Shown: piece by piece, positions 43,482 to 53,892 of the stretch
How the letters are laid out: every line of letters begins with the position of its first letter
Numbering within the stretch: position 1 is the stretch's first letter
From: Lachnospiraceae bacterium AC2028
Lineage (GTDB): Bacteria; Bacillota; Clostridia; Lachnospirales; Lachnospiraceae
Assembly: GCA_000702685.1 (NCBI GenBank)
Contig: JNJD01000007.1
Coordinates: forward strand, 310,001-374,000
DNA length: 64,000 nucleotides
Direction: 5' to 3'
The notes under the pieces: generated by a model
What the model was told of the DNA's origin: nothing
Seen by the model: the letters and a program-made list of their open reading frames with translations, nothing else
Database searches by the model: none
Made by a program: the position numbers and the translations under genes

Positions 43482-44672
43482 TCAGTTCAATCTTATGGTA
43501 TCTACCGACGAGGATGTGGAAACAACGTATCTGTATGCATTATCCGTAGAAACCATCAGCCTTACCGGATTTCTGAAACCGTCATCAAATTTCACCTTGC
43601 CGTGATATGTATAGATCAGGCAGCGAGACTCGTTATAGATCACAGGACCCGATTCCTCGAAGAGAACATCGGTATATTCAAAATCGATATCATATTTGCC
43701 GACGAGCGTATCGGAACAGTCGTAAACATCCATTCTGTATTTTGATTCGGGATCGTCGGACCTGAATACAAGGCCCAGATAACCTCCGCCCGCAAATACC
43801 GACTTGACCTCATCGGTGAAAAGATGCTCTCCGAGTGATTCGGGCTGGTCGGCGCCTTTATAGATCATAAACCTCTCATCGCCCACGGCATATGCGGTGG
43901 AATCGTCGAGGAAGCCCACCTCCGGAACCACAAGGTCCGTATAATCGTAGCTGCTGACAAGGAAATCGGTGTAATTGTCTCCGACTTCGGTAAGATTATA
44001 AAATGCTACGGTTGATTTAACGGTTCCCGCATCGACGTATATGAAGCTTACGCAGAGCAGATTGCCCTCCGGTGAAAGAGCCAGGGCAACGGGATATCCG
44101 CTTCCGGACATATGCATCTGTCCGCTGTAGAGAAGATCACCCGAAGGAGAATAGGTATTGATGAGTACGGCATCGTTCGAATTGAGGACCGCAGTGACCC
44201 TGCCCGTTCTCGCAACCGCTATATCCCTTATGGGGAGATTGGTCTTGAAGCTTCCGAGCTTTTCGGTCTCGTTAAGAATGTAGATATCTCTTCCGTTATA
44301 CGAGGCAATGGCAACGGTACCTTCACAGATCGAAACTTTCAGATCCTGGATCTCATAGCCCTGATCCCATACGGTCTTGCCGCTTCCGTCTATGCAGTGA
44401 GCGCCGTCATGGCTGAACGAAAGAATGCTCCGTCCGAGGCGCAGATCCTTCTGAGATTCGGATGCATTCCTGTCTCCGGATGCTATTACCTCATATCCCG
44501 TATAAATGTGCGACTGGAATCTGGCATAGATAATAAGAAGTATCACAAGTATCAGGACGATGAAGATGAACGTCCTGTACAGATTCATGATCCTGTGTTT
44601 CTTAAGTTTGTCTCTGTAATCTTCGGGCTCCTGATCGTGCTTTCCGCCCCTGATCATTCGTAGCTTTGCCAT
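43482..44672 (-). CDS. DUF5711 family protein, membrane-anchored beta-propeller
   Basis: The 396 residues have a charged cytoplasmic stretch (1-30), one transmembrane helix (about 33-48), and an extracytoplasmic domain of repeated four-strand blades (GRSILSFSHDGAHCIDGSG, VAIASYNGRDIYILN, GRVTAVLNSNDAVLINTY, NLLCVSFIYVDAG). The layout fits DUF5711, a propeller family of Clostridia without known function. It lies between galM and the acidic lipoprotein gene on the same strand. No enzyme motif is visible. Confidence 0.75.
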   Translation of the reverse strand: MAKLRMIRGGKHDQEPEDYRDKLKKHRIMNLYRTFIFIVLILVILLIIYARFQSHIYTGYEVIASGDRNASESQKDLRLGRSILSFSHDGAHCIDGSGKTVWDQGYEIQDLKVSICEGTVAIASYNGRDIYILNETEKLGSFKTNLPIRDIAVARTGRVTAVLNSNDAVLINTYSPSGDLLYSGQMHMSGSGYPVALALSPEGNLLCVSFIYVDAGTVKSTVAFYNLTEVGDNYTDFLVSSYDYTDLVVPEVGFLDDSTAYAVGDERFMIYKGADQPESLGEHLFTDEVKSVFAGGGYLGLVFRSDDPESKYRMDVYDCSDTLVGKYDIDFEYTDVLFEESGPVIYNESRCLIYTYHGKVKFDDGFRNPVRLMVSTDNAYRYVVSTSSSVDTIRLN

Positions 44673-44694
44673 TTATCCCCTCGAAAAAGCGGCA

Positions 44695-45744
44695 TCAATT
44701 CTTGAAAGCATATACCGTTACGGAATCGAGTTTTCTGTCGGGACCGAAAACAGGACTCTGGAAATTGGAATGATGGATGGCATCGGGATAATACTGGGTC
44801 TCAAGGCAGAGACCGTATCTCTTGTTGAATACGGCTCCCTCTTTGCCGATCTGTCCTTCCTTGATGAAGTTGCCGGCATAGAACTGCACTCCGGGAAGAT
44901 CGGAATATACTTCCATGATCCTTGATGACTTAGCCGCCCATACGGTAGCAACCTTACGCAAGCTTCCGTCATATCCTCTTACACAGAAGTTGTGATCGTA
45001 GCCACCGGCAAAGTTCAGCTGTTCGAAATCATCGTCGATGTGATCTCCGACCCTTACCTTGGAAGTAAGATCCATGGGGGTTCCCTTTACGGATGCGATC
45101 TCTCCGGAAGGGATCGATTCGTCATCGGTGGGAGTGTACTCATCCGCTTCGATCTGAATGAACTCATCGACGATGCTTCCCGACTTAAATCCGTCTAGAT
45201 TGAAGTATGAATGGTTTGTGGGATTGAGAATGGTATTCTCATCCGACGATCCGACATAATGGAGCTTAAGCTCATTGTCGTCGGTTATCGTATATGTAAC
45301 GGAAAGCTTCTTGTTGCCGGGGAATCCCAGGGTTGCGGGATCTTCGATCGAAAATGTGACACTGTTGTCGTCAGTCAAGTCCGCATCCCATATCCTCTTG
45401 TGATATCCGTTATCGATATGAGAGTGAAGATTGTTCCTGTCATTATCATTGATATCGAGTTCATAATGAACACCGTCGATCTCATATTCCGCATTTCCGA
45501 TACGGTTTGCATTGGGACCGATGGTTGCGCCGAAGAAGCTGGGATTTCCGTAATAATCCTCCGCCTTGTCAAAGCCGAGCACAACATCCTCCGCCTTGCC
45601 TTCCGAATCGGGAACCATAAGCTTTACAAGTATCGCACCAAGGTTGGTGACGCAGGCCGTAAGTCCGTTCTTGCCCGTGATGGTATAAAGCCTTATCTCC
45701 CTGCCGTCACGGCTGCATCCGAAAAGTTCAGTGTTTACCGACAT
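44695..45744 (-). CDS. galM: Aldose 1-epimerase (mutarotase)
   Basis: Interconverts the anomers of glucose, galactose and other aldoses. The 349 residues carry GATIGPNANRIGNAEY, the catalytic His in NPTNHSYFNLDG, GYDHNFCV, and the catalytic Glu in GLCLETQYYPDAIHH. Start: AAGGAG is followed by ATG ATT ATG; the second ATG at 45744 has the better spacing. No signal peptide. It lies just downstream of the recR operon and 22 bp ahead of the DUF5711 gene. Confidence 0.93.
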   Translation of the reverse strand: MSVNTELFGCSRDGREIRLYTITGKNGLTACVTNLGAILVKLMVPDSEGKAEDVVLGFDKAEDYYGNPSFFGATIGPNANRIGNAEYEIDGVHYELDINDNDRNNLHSHIDNGYHKRIWDADLTDDNSVTFSIEDPATLGFPGNKKLSVTYTITDDNELKLHYVGSSDENTILNPTNHSYFNLDGFKSGSIVDEFIQIEADEYTPTDDESIPSGEIASVKGTPMDLTSKVRVGDHIDDDFEQLNFAGGYDHNFCVRGYDGSLRKVATVWAAKSSRIMEVYSDLPGVQFYAGNFIKEGQIGKEGAVFNKRYGLCLETQYYPDAIHHSNFQSPVFGPDRKLDSVTVYAFKN

Positions 45745-45805
45745 AATCATTTCTCCTTAAATATCTATTTTCAGGCAAACCCCGGATCGAACCGCGGGTT
45801 TTGCT

Positions 45806-46411
45806 TCAGATCTCAGTACGTCCGTCCAGCGCCCTTGTAAGAGTGATCTCATCAATATATTCAAGATCCCCGCCCACGGGCACTCCGCTTGCGATACGCG
45901 TGACCTTTACTCCGAGAGGTTTGATCAGCTTGCTGATATACATTGCCGTGGTCTCGCCCTCGATGCTTGAATTCGTGGCAAGTATCACTTCACTGACACT
46001 TCCGTCATCCTTCGAACATCTGTCGACAAGTTCCTTGATCCTGATATCCGAGGGACCGACACCGAGCATCGGTGCTATCGCGCCCTGCAGCACATGATAT
46101 ACACCGTCATATTTTCCGGTCTTTTCATAAGCCGCCATATCCCTGGTATCCTCCACCACCATGATGAGTGAATGGTCTCTGGAAGTATTCGAGCAGACGG
46201 GACACATATCCGAATCCGTGAGAGTAAAGCATTCCCTGCAGTACTTGACCCTGCTGCGCGCTTCCATCATGGTGTCCGCAAGACGCTTAACCTTCTCGGG
46301 CGGCATATTTATCATATGAAAAGCAAGTCTCTGGGCAGATTTGTCCCCGATGCCGGGAAGTGCTGCCAGCTCCGAAACAAGCCTGTTGACATATCCGCTG
46401 TAAAGTTCCAT
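45806..46411 (-). CDS. recR: Recombination protein RecR
   Basis: Works with RecF and RecO to load RecA at gaps. The 201 residues contain the helix-hairpin-helix LAALPGIGDKSAQRLAFHM, the zinc finger CRECFTLTDSDMCPVC, and a Toprim domain (IMVVEDTRDMAAYEKTG, ILATNSSIEGETTAMYI). It directly abuts ybaB and follows dnaX, the classic order in Firmicutes. Confidence 0.97.
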   Translation of the reverse strand: MELYSGYVNRLVSELAALPGIGDKSAQRLAFHMINMPPEKVKRLADTMMEARSRVKYCRECFTLTDSDMCPVCSNTSRDHSLIMVVEDTRDMAAYEKTGKYDGVYHVLQGAIAPMLGVGPSDIRIKELVDRCSKDDGSVSEVILATNSSIEGETTAMYISKLIKPLGVKVTRIASGVPVGGDLEYIDEITLTRALDGRTEI

Positions 46412-46753
46412 TTAGAATAATCCTGCGGGCATTCCGCTGAGTCCGCCCATTATCTGCTCGCCTGCGGCATCTGCCTTGTCCATAGCATCCTTGATAGCGG
46501 CAAGAATGGAATCCTGAAGTGTCTCAACATCATCGGGATCTACGATATCCTTGTCGAGTTTGATATCGAGAACATCCCTTGCGCCGTTTATCTTGACCGT
46601 AACGGCTCCGCCGCCGGCAGTTCCTTCGAACTCCTTGGTCTCAAGTTCCTTCCTGCCTTCTTCCATCTGACGCTGCATACGCTGAGCCTGCTTCATCAGA
46701 TTGGCCATATTGCCGGGCATAGCTCCTCCGGGATATCCGCCGTGTTTTGCCAT
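46412..46753 (-). CDS. ybaB: YbaB/EbfC family nucleoid-associated protein
   Basis: Small dimeric DNA-binding protein. The 113 residues have a Gly/Met-rich start (GGYPGGAMPGNMANLMKQ), the helix LMKQAQRMQRQMEEG, the sheet GGGAVTVKINGARDVLDIKLD and a C-terminal helix DSILAAIKDAMDKA. Lies between dnaX and recR with no spacing on either side, as in most bacteria. Confidence 0.95.
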   Translation of the reverse strand: MAKHGGYPGGAMPGNMANLMKQAQRMQRQMEEGRKELETKEFEGTAGGGAVTVKINGARDVLDIKLDKDIVDPDDVETLQDSILAAIKDAMDKADAAGEQIMGGLSGMPAGLF

Positions 46754-48349
46754 TTAAATTTCCTCCGTGTTTTCTTCTGTATCTATCGGCACGTTCACAG
46801 TACCGGGTTTTACGATATTTCTCAGGTCATACAAGCCGTTCTCGAAGATCTCGTCGCTTTCCGAATTCTTAATGGCAAATTCAACCGCCGATCCGGTATA
46901 GTTTTCGAAAATCTCTTCAAGCTCCCTGTGCTGCGCTTCATTTCCGAGCAGTCTCGCCGATATGTCGCCGGCCGGGAAATACAGGACAAGCTTTCCGTCA
47001 TCCGACAGAACGGGCTTGCAGTTTTTGATCATGCATGTATCGTTGCTGCAATCCGATATGACTCTGGGCCAGTTCTCGATGAGCTTTCTAATATCATCGG
47101 GAAGAGCCTTGGGAGCTTCGGGCATCTTCACATCGGATCTGATGACCGTCTCTCCTTCCGTCTTCGGCGCTGCCGCAAAAGAAACAAAATTGCCTTCCTC
47201 TATTCTCTTCTCCAGAGCCGCAACCCTGTCTGTGAGCGACTCGGGATCCTTGATCGCCATTCTGGGTTCGCAGCATCTGATGAACGCTATCTCAACATGC
47301 ACTCTTTTCTGGGATGCATATCTGATCTGTGAGATCAATTCCGAGAAAACCCTGATGTATCTGATGACACTGTCGAGTTCGGACAGTCCCGCGTCTTCAC
47401 GTAGCCTTACCATGTTCTCGGTGGAGATATCTATCATCGAAGCGGTATCGGGTGATGCCATAAGGAGCATGATATTTCTCAGATACCATACAAAATCTGT
47501 CACGAACTGGGTAAGCTCCTTGCCCTGCGAAGCCATCTCATCGATGATGCCTACGCATCCGAGGGTATCACGGTTGATGATGCCGCGGAAAAGCCTGCTG
47601 AACACTTCGGTATCAACGGCTCCGAGAACCTCGAGAGTCTCATCGTACGAAAGCTCTCCCTCCGACTGGAATGCTATTGCCTGGTCAAGAAGCGAGAGTG
47701 CATCTCTCATGGAACCGTCGGCTTTTCTCGCGATATAACGGAGAGCTCTTTCATCGGCGCTCCGTCCCTCGGCAGCCATAAGCTCCTGCATTCTCGAACA
47801 GATCGTATCTATCCCGATCCTCTTGAAATCATATCTCTGGCATCTGGACAGGATCGTTGCGGGAAGCTTGTGAACTTCCGTCGTTGCCAGTATGAATATC
47901 GCCCACTCGGGCGGCTCTTCAAGAGTCTTGAGAAGCGCATTGAATGCGGACTCCGAGAGCATATGAACCTCGTCTATGATATAGACCTTGTATTTTCCGA
48001 GAGTGGGACGATAGTTTACGCCCTCGATTATCACTCTGACATTATCGACGCCCGTATTTGAAGCCGCATCGATCTCGTAGACATTCATCGAGGACCCGTC
48101 AGCTATGGATCTGCATGAATCGCACTCACCGCAGGGACCGTTCTCCGTCGGATGCTCGCAGTTGACCGCACGCGCCATGATCTTGGCAATAGAGGTCTTA
48201 CCCGTTCCCCTGGTTCCGGTGAACAGATATGCATGTCCGACCCTTCCGCCCGAAAGCTGGTTGCGGAGAGTGGTGACTATATGATCCTGGCCCCTGACCT
48301 GTGACAGATCCGTGGGACGGAATTTTCTGTAGAGAGCTGTATAAGACAT
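46754..48349 (-). CDS. dnaX: DNA polymerase III subunit gamma/tau
   Basis: Clamp-loader ATPase. The 531 residues begin YTALYRKFRPTDLSQVRGQDHI and carry the P-loop FTGTRGTGKTSIAKI, a four-cysteine zinc site (CEHPTENGPCGECDSC), the Walker B IIDEVHMLSE, LEEPPEWAIFILATTE and LSRCQRYDF. The C-terminal 170 residues, the tau part, are shorter and less conserved than in E. coli. First of dnaX-ybaB-recR. It starts 3 bp after pfkA. Confidence 0.96.
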   Translation of the reverse strand: MSYTALYRKFRPTDLSQVRGQDHIVTTLRNQLSGGRVGHAYLFTGTRGTGKTSIAKIMARAVNCEHPTENGPCGECDSCRSIADGSSMNVYEIDAASNTGVDNVRVIIEGVNYRPTLGKYKVYIIDEVHMLSESAFNALLKTLEEPPEWAIFILATTEVHKLPATILSRCQRYDFKRIGIDTICSRMQELMAAEGRSADERALRYIARKADGSMRDALSLLDQAIAFQSEGELSYDETLEVLGAVDTEVFSRLFRGIINRDTLGCVGIIDEMASQGKELTQFVTDFVWYLRNIMLLMASPDTASMIDISTENMVRLREDAGLSELDSVIRYIRVFSELISQIRYASQKRVHVEIAFIRCCEPRMAIKDPESLTDRVAALEKRIEEGNFVSFAAAPKTEGETVIRSDVKMPEAPKALPDDIRKLIENWPRVISDCSNDTCMIKNCKPVLSDDGKLVLYFPAGDISARLLGNEAQHRELEEIFENYTGSAVEFAIKNSESDEIFENGLYDLRNIVKPGTVNVPIDTEENTEEI

Positions 48350-48352
48350 TTA

Positions 48353-49426
48353 TCAATCCCCGAAACAGATTCCGGTAAGCTTTGCTTCCTTGATGATGGT
48401 GGCATCGGGATCGAGATATTTGAGCTTGCCCGCAACTTCATCGAGCGGAACCTTAACGATCTCCCTGTTCCTGTAACCGACCATAAATCCGTATTCGTTG
48501 TTAAGTATGAGTTCTCCGGCTTCCGCACCGAGCCTGGTTGCGAAGACTCTGTCATAAGGGCAGGGACTTCCGCCGCGCTGTGTATGTCCGGGAACGGTGA
48601 CCCTTACCTCGCGTCCGGTCTTCTCAAAGATCTGGGCCGCTATCTCATATGATACCGAAGGATACTTGGAAGTTTCATCAGCCTTCTTGCGGTCCTTCTT
48701 GGACATCTTCGCCTTTTTCTTGGAAATGGCTCCTTCCGCTACCGCTATGATGGTGAACTTGCTTCCGCTGCTTTCTCTTTCTTCGATCTTGTCAACGATC
48801 TTGTCGATATCGTAAGGAATCTCGGGGATAAGGATGATGTCCGCACCGCCTGCCATTCCGGCATTGAGTGTGAGCCATCCGACCTTATGACCCATGACTT
48901 CCACGATGAATACTCTTCCGTGCGATGCCGCAGTCGTATGGATGCAGTCGATCGCCTGTGTTGCGATGTCAACCGCGCTCTGGAAACCGAAGGTCATATC
49001 CGTGCCCCACAGATCGTTATCTATGGTCTTGGGAAGAGTTACGATATTAAGTCCTTCCTCGCTGAGAAGGTTAGCAGTCTTATGTGATCCGTTTCCGCCG
49101 AGAACAACAAGACAGTCGAGCCTGAGCTTGAAGTAGTTCTGCTTCATGGCATCGACCTTATCGAGCCCGTTCTCGTCAGGTTCGGTAATAGTCTTAAAAG
49201 GAGTTCTGGAAGAACCCAGTATGGTTCCGCCCTTGGTAAGTATTCCGGAGAAATCCGATCCCGTGAGCATACGGAAATCACCGTATATAAGTCCCTTATA
49301 TCCGTCTATGAATCCGTAGATCTCTACAGCCTGACCGCTATGGGTGAGGGTCTTTACAACACCTCTCATAGCCGCATTAAGTGCCTGACAATCACCACCG
49401 CTTGTAAGCAATCCGATTCTCTTCAT
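48353..49426 (-). CDS. pfkA: 6-phosphofructokinase, PfkA family with mixed-type active site
   Basis: Phosphorylates fructose 6-phosphate. The 357 residues carry RIGLLTSGGDCQALNAAMRG, LTKGGTILGSSR, LVVLGGNGSHKTA, PKTIDNDL with the catalytic Asp, GHKVGWLTLNAGMAGGAD and VTVPGHTQRGGSP. At the phosphoryl-donor site the residue equal to E. coli Gly104 is Gly, as in ATP enzymes, while Lys in PKTIDND equals Lys124 of PPi and group III enzymes, and the preceding Asp103 is Asn. This combination is known for ATP-dependent group III PFKs, so ATP is the likely donor. It lies directly ahead of dnaX. Confidence 0.92.
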   Translation of the reverse strand: MKRIGLLTSGGDCQALNAAMRGVVKTLTHSGQAVEIYGFIDGYKGLIYGDFRMLTGSDFSGILTKGGTILGSSRTPFKTITEPDENGLDKVDAMKQNYFKLRLDCLVVLGGNGSHKTANLLSEEGLNIVTLPKTIDNDLWGTDMTFGFQSAVDIATQAIDCIHTTAASHGRVFIVEVMGHKVGWLTLNAGMAGGADIILIPEIPYDIDKIVDKIEERESSGSKFTIIAVAEGAISKKKAKMSKKDRKKADETSKYPSVSYEIAAQIFEKTGREVRVTVPGHTQRGGSPCPYDRVFATRLGAEAGELILNNEYGFMVGYRNREIVKVPLDEVAGKLKYLDPDATIIKEAKLTGICFGD

Positions 49427-49513
49427 ACCCGGCCTCCTTAAGAAAAAACGTAAGCTGTTAAAAATACCCGCACTACCCTAGAATCATACCACATTTGCTC
49501 CTTTCTCTCAATT

Positions 49514-49543
49514 AAAAAAGGAAGACCCGGAAGTCTTCCTTTT
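49514..49543. terminator. Terminator after carB (bidirectional form)
   Basis: GGAAGAC - CCGGAA - GTCTTCC with A6 before and T4 after. On the minus strand it ends the carB operon about 28 bp after the stop, ahead of pfkA. Confidence 0.85.
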
Positions 49544-49570
49544 CGCTTAAAAAGCCTTGTTTTATGCGGT

Positions 49571-52500
49571 TTATCCGATGGGAGATACACCGATCGTCAT
49601 CTCCTCGAGGACATCTAAGAGCACCTTGACGGTATCGAGTGACGTAAATGTGGTTATACGGTGCTCGCTCGCGCATCTTCTGATCGCAACACCGTCCTCG
49701 TAATGGACTCCCGAAAGGATCGCCCTGGTGTTGATGACATAGCTTACATATCCCGCACTGATCGAGTCGAGGATCTCGGTGCTTCCCTCGCTGAGCTTGT
49801 GACGGAGCCTGCATCTGATGCCGTGATCCTTGAAATAGAGGGCGGTCATCGTAGTCGCTTCGATATTGAAGCCCATATCATAGAAACGCTTTGCAAGAGG
49901 CAGAGCTTCCTCTTTGTCCTCATCCGCAAGCGTAAATGTTACGGTTCCGTAATTCTGGAGCTTGATTCCGGATGCCACGAGAGCCTTGTACATAGCGCGG
50001 TGCAGGAGCTTGTCGTATCCGATGGCTTCGCCCGTGGACTTCATCTCGGGTGACAGATAAGCATCCATTCCCGACAGCTTCGAAAAAGAGAACACGGGAG
50101 CCTTTACATACCACTTTTCCCCGCGCGGAGGAGTAAGATCCGTGATGCCCTGATCCTTAAGGGAAATGCCGAGGCTTACCCTTGTGGCGATATCGGGAAG
50201 TGCGAATCCAGTAGCCTTCGAAAGGAACGGAACGGTCCTCGAGGATCTGGGATTGACTTCTATTATGAACACTTCATCGTTCTTATCACAGATGAACTGG
50301 ATATTGAAAAGTCCCTTTATTCCTATGCCGAGACCGAGTCTTCTCGTGTAATCCCTGATGGTCTCCTTGACCTTCTCGGATACGCTGAATGTGGGATAAA
50401 CACTTATCGAATCGCCCGAATGGATACCGGTCCTCTCGACAAGCTCCATTATTCCCGGAATGAATACTTCTTTTCCGTCACAGATCGCATCGACCTCGAG
50501 TTCCTTGCCGCTTATATATCTGTCGACAAGCACGGGTCTGTCCTCGTCGATCTCAACAGCTGTCTGAAGATAATGTCTGAGATCCTTCTCCTTGGAAACG
50601 ATCTGCATCGCTCTTCCGCCGAGAACAAAGCTGGGACGTACCAGAACGGGGTATCCGATGGATTCGGCAGCCTTTACTCCGTCCTCGATATTGGTGACAG
50701 CAAGTCCCTTGGGCTCGGGGATATCCAGATCTTCAAGAAGTTTTTCGAAGCTGTCGCGGTTTTCCGCTTTATCGATAGCTTCACAGTCGGTTCCTATAAG
50801 CTTTACGCCGAGTGCATGAAGGGGCTCCGCAAGGTTTACGGCAGTCTGTCCGCCGAGAGTTGCAATGACCCCTTCGGGCTTTTCAAGCTCGATGATATTC
50901 ATGACATCCTCAACGCACAGAGGCTCGAAATAGAGCTTGTCGGAGGTTGTGTAATCGGTCGAAACAGTCTCAGGGTTATTGTTGATGACGATCGCTTCGT
51001 AGCCTGAACCCTTGATGGTCCTTACCGCGTGAACGGTGGAATAGTCGAATTCGACACCCTGTCCGATCCTTATGGGACCCGCACCGAGGACTATTACCTT
51101 GGGCTTATCGGAAACTATCGATTCGTTCTCGCCTTCATATGTAGAGTAGAAATAAGGAACATAACTTTCAAACTCTGAAGCACAGGTATCGATCATCTTA
51201 TATACGGGGAAGATCTTCTCCTGCTTCCTCAGATCAAATACTTCCTTCTCGCTGACATCCCAGAGCTTAGCGATCGCGGCATCGGAAAATCCCATGCGCT
51301 TTGCATCATAAATATATGAAGCATCCTCCTTATGCTCTTTGAGGATGTTCTCTTCTTCGATGATGTTGAAGATCTTGTCCAGGAAGAACATATCGATTCC
51401 TGTTTTTCCGGCTATCTCCTCAGCCTTGGTGCCGCGGCGCATCAGTTCGGTGATCGCATAGATACGGTCGCCGGTCATCTTGAGCACAGGCTCCCAGAGC
51501 TGCTCATCCGTAAAGGAATCATACTTTGCCATATGAAGATGTATGGTTCCGCACTCAAGGCTTCTTACGGCTTTGAGAAGGCTTTCCTCAAAACATCTTC
51601 CGATACTCATCGTCTCGCCTGTAGCCTTCATCTGTGTTCCGAGGCTCTGGTTCGCATCGGTGAACTTATCGAAGGGGAAACGGGGCATCTTGGTTACGAT
51701 GTAATCAAGTGCGGGTTCAAAGCAAGCGGGAGTATTTGCAAGCTGTATCTCTTCAAGCAGATATCCTACGCTTATCTTCGCCGAAACCCTTGCTATGGGG
51801 TATCCGGATGCCTTCGAAGCAAGTGCCGAGGATCTGGATACTCTGGGGTTTACTTCTATGAGATAGTATTTGAATGATCTGGGATCGAGCGCAAACTGGA
51901 CATTACATCCGCCGCAGACTTTGAGCGCTCTTATGAGTTTGAGTGCCGAGTCACGGAGCATATGGTACTCTTTGTCGGTAAGCGTCTGTGAAGGGCATAC
52001 AACGATGGAGTCACCCGTATGGATTCCGACGGGATCGAGATTTTCCATATTACATACGGTGATCGCGGTATCGTTCGCATCGCGGATCACTTCGTATTCG
52101 ATCTCCTTATATCCCTTTACGCTCTTTTCTACGAGAACCTCGCTTACGGGAGAAAGTTCAAGTCCCGCCGCAAGGAGCTCCTTAAGTTCATCTTCGTTAT
52201 CGGCAAATCCGCCGCCTGTTCCTCCGAGTGTGAATGCGGGGCGAAGTACTACCGGGTATCCGATCTCCTCCGCAGCCTTCCTGCCTTCTTCGATGCTGTG
52301 TACAACTATCGAGGGAAGAACGGGCTCTCCGAGTCTTTCGCAGAGCTGCTTGAACTCATCCCTGTCCTCAGCCATCTCGATACTCTTGTAATCGGTTCCG
52401 AGAAGCTCGCAGTTACATTCGGAAAGAATGCCTTTCTTTTCGAGCTGCATTGCAAGATTAAGTCCGGTCTGTCCGCCGATTCCCGGAAGGATCGCGTCGG

Positions 52501-52756
52501 GTCTTTCGGTCCTTATTATCCTCGCGACATATTCGAGATTAAGCGGCTCCATATAGACCCTGTCTGCAACGGAGGTATCGGTCATGATCGTTGCGGGGTT
52601 TGAATTGCACAGGATGACTTCGTATCCTTCCTCCTTAAGAGCAAGGCACGCCTGCGTTCCGGCATAGTCGAATTCCGCAGCCTGGCCGATGACTATGGGC
52701 CCCGAGCCTATCACAAGTATTTTGTTTATGTCCGTTCTCTTAGGCATTTTGAACAC
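49571..52756 (-). CDS. carB: Carbamoyl-phosphate synthase large subunit
   Basis: Makes carbamoyl phosphate from bicarbonate, ammonia (from CarA) and two ATP for pyrimidine and arginine synthesis. The 1061 residues show both ATP-grasp halves, each opening with a dinucleotide-like strand ([49 protein letters not shown]). [13 protein letters not shown] and [14 protein letters not shown] mark the grasp loops, [18 protein letters not shown] and FIICDK-like [10 protein letters not shown] the metal sites. The C-terminal allosteric domain is present and ends MGIGVSPIG-like. Starts 48 bp after carA. Confidence 0.97.
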   Translation of the reverse strand: MFKMPKRTDINKILVIGSGPIVIGQAAEFDYAGTQACLALKEEGYEVILCNSNPATIMTDTSVADRVYMEPLNLEYVARIIRTERPDAILPGIGGQTGLNLAMQLEKKGILSECNCELLGTDYKSIEMAEDRDEFKQLCERLGEPVLPSIVVHSIEEGRKAAEEIGYPVVLRPAFTLGGTGGGFADNEDELKELLAAGLELSPVSEVLVEKSVKGYKEIEYEVIRDANDTAITVCNMENLDPVGIHTGDSIVVCPSQTLTDKEYHMLRDSALKLIRALKVCGGCNVQFALDPRSFKYYLIEVNPRVSRSSALASKASGYPIARVSAKISVGYLLEEIQLANTPACFEPALDYIVTKMPRFPFDKFTDANQSLGTQMKATGETMSIGRCFEESLLKAVRSLECGTIHLHMAKYDSFTDEQLWEPVLKMTGDRIYAITELMRRGTKAEEIAGKTGIDMFFLDKIFNIIEEENILKEHKEDASYIYDAKRMGFSDAAIAKLWDVSEKEVFDLRKQEKIFPVYKMIDTCASEFESYVPYFYSTYEGENESIVSDKPKVIVLGAGPIRIGQGVEFDYSTVHAVRTIKGSGYEAIVINNNPETVSTDYTTSDKLYFEPLCVEDVMNIIELEKPEGVIATLGGQTAVNLAEPLHALGVKLIGTDCEAIDKAENRDSFEKLLEDLDIPEPKGLAVTNIEDGVKAAESIGYPVLVRPSFVLGGRAMQIVSKEKDLRHYLQTAVEIDEDRPVLVDRYISGKELEVDAICDGKEVFIPGIMELVERTGIHSGDSISVYPTFSVSEKVKETIRDYTRRLGLGIGIKGLFNIQFICDKNDEVFIIEVNPRSSRTVPFLSKATGFALPDIATRVSLGISLKDQGITDLTPPRGEKWYVKAPVFSFSKLSGMDAYLSPEMKSTGEAIGYDKLLHRAMYKALVASGIKLQNYGTVTFTLADEDKEEALPLAKRFYDMGFNIEATTMTALYFKDHGIRCRLRHKLSEGSTEILDSISAGYVSYVINTRAILSGVHYEDGVAIRRCASEHRITTFTSLDTVKVLLDVLEEMTIGVSPIG

Positions 52757-52803
52757 CTTCCAAAATTTTGATCGCTTTTCAGAAATATTTTATGACGCTC
52801 GCG

Positions 52804-53892
52804 TCATTTATCCATCAGCTTGAGGAATTCATCAAACAGATACGACGCATCATGAGGACCGGGGCAGCTTTCGGGATGGTACTGCACACTGAAGATCCTG
52901 TCTTCCGCGCACCTTACTCCCTCAACCGTTCCGTCGAGAAGATTCTTATGGGTTACGACTAGTCCGGTTCCTCCGAGTGTGTTCTCATCAACCGCATATG
53001 AATGGTTCTGGCTGGTGATATCGGTTCTTCCGGTTTCCAGATTCTTGACCGGATGATTTCCGCCTCTGTGTCCGAACTTTAACTTATATGTCTTTGCACC
53101 GCATGCCAGCGAGATTATCTGATGTCCGAGGCATATTCCGAATATGGGATATTTTCCTCTGAGCTGCTTTACAAGCTCTATTGCTTCCTTAACATCCTCG
53201 GGGTCTCCGGGGCCGTTCGAAAGGAATATTCCGTCCGGCTTTATCGCAGCAACATCCTCTGCCTTTACATTCCAGGGGAATACCGTAACGGAGCATCCCT
53301 TTTTAAGGAAGGAACGGAGAATGTTCTCCTTCATTCCGAAATCTATGGCAGCGATGTGATATTTTGCATCGGTGGAAATATAGTTTTCTTTTAACGGTCT
53401 GCTTACTCTCGATACCGCATCGGGCTTGAGGACAGTTTCTTCTATTATCTTAAGACCTTCTTCAACGGTTGTGTTCTCGTTCGTGATCAGGGCCTTTCTT
53501 GTTCCGACATCCCTTATCTTGCGGACGATCTCTCTTGTGTCAACTCCGGTGATTCCGGGAATTCCGAGCTCCTTGAGTGTTTCGGAGAAGGACTTGCCGC
53601 TTCTGAAATTGGAAGGCTCGTCATTGTAATCTCTTACGACAAAACCTCCGATAGTGGGATGTGCGGTCTCATTATCGTCATCGTTGATGCCGTAATTACC
53701 TATAAGAGGATAAGCCATCGTGACAAACTGATCGGTATAGGAAGGATCGGACATGATCTCCTGATATCCTACGGGTGAAGTGTTGAACACGAGCTCGCAT
53801 ACTCTGTCTTTTTCATCCTCACCGAAGCCGTAGCCGACATATTCGCTGCCGTCCGACATTATCAGTTTTCTTTTCTTTCCTCTGTAGATCAT
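52804..53892 (-). CDS. carA: Carbamoyl-phosphate synthase small subunit (glutaminase)
   Basis: Hydrolyses glutamine and channels ammonia to CarB. The 362 residues have the CarA N-terminal domain (GSEYVGYGFG, NTSPVGYQEIMSDPSY, GITGVDTREIVR) and a class I glutamine amidotransferase domain with the nucleophile Cys in IFGICLGHQIIS and the His-Glu in QYHPESCPGPHD. The ATG shares one base with the purF stop codon, so translation is coupled. Confidence 0.97.
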   Translation of the reverse strand: MIYRGKKRKLIMSDGSEYVGYGFGEDEKDRVCELVFNTSPVGYQEIMSDPSYTDQFVTMAYPLIGNYGINDDDNETAHPTIGGFVVRDYNDEPSNFRSGKSFSETLKELGIPGITGVDTREIVRKIRDVGTRKALITNENTTVEEGLKIIEETVLKPDAVSRVSRPLKENYISTDAKYHIAAIDFGMKENILRSFLKKGCSVTVFPWNVKAEDVAAIKPDGIFLSNGPGDPEDVKEAIELVKQLRGKYPIFGICLGHQIISLACGAKTYKLKFGHRGGNHPVKNLETGRTDITSQNHSYAVDENTLGGTGLVVTHKNLLDGTVEGVRCAEDRIFSVQYHPESCPGPHDASYLFDEFLKLMDK

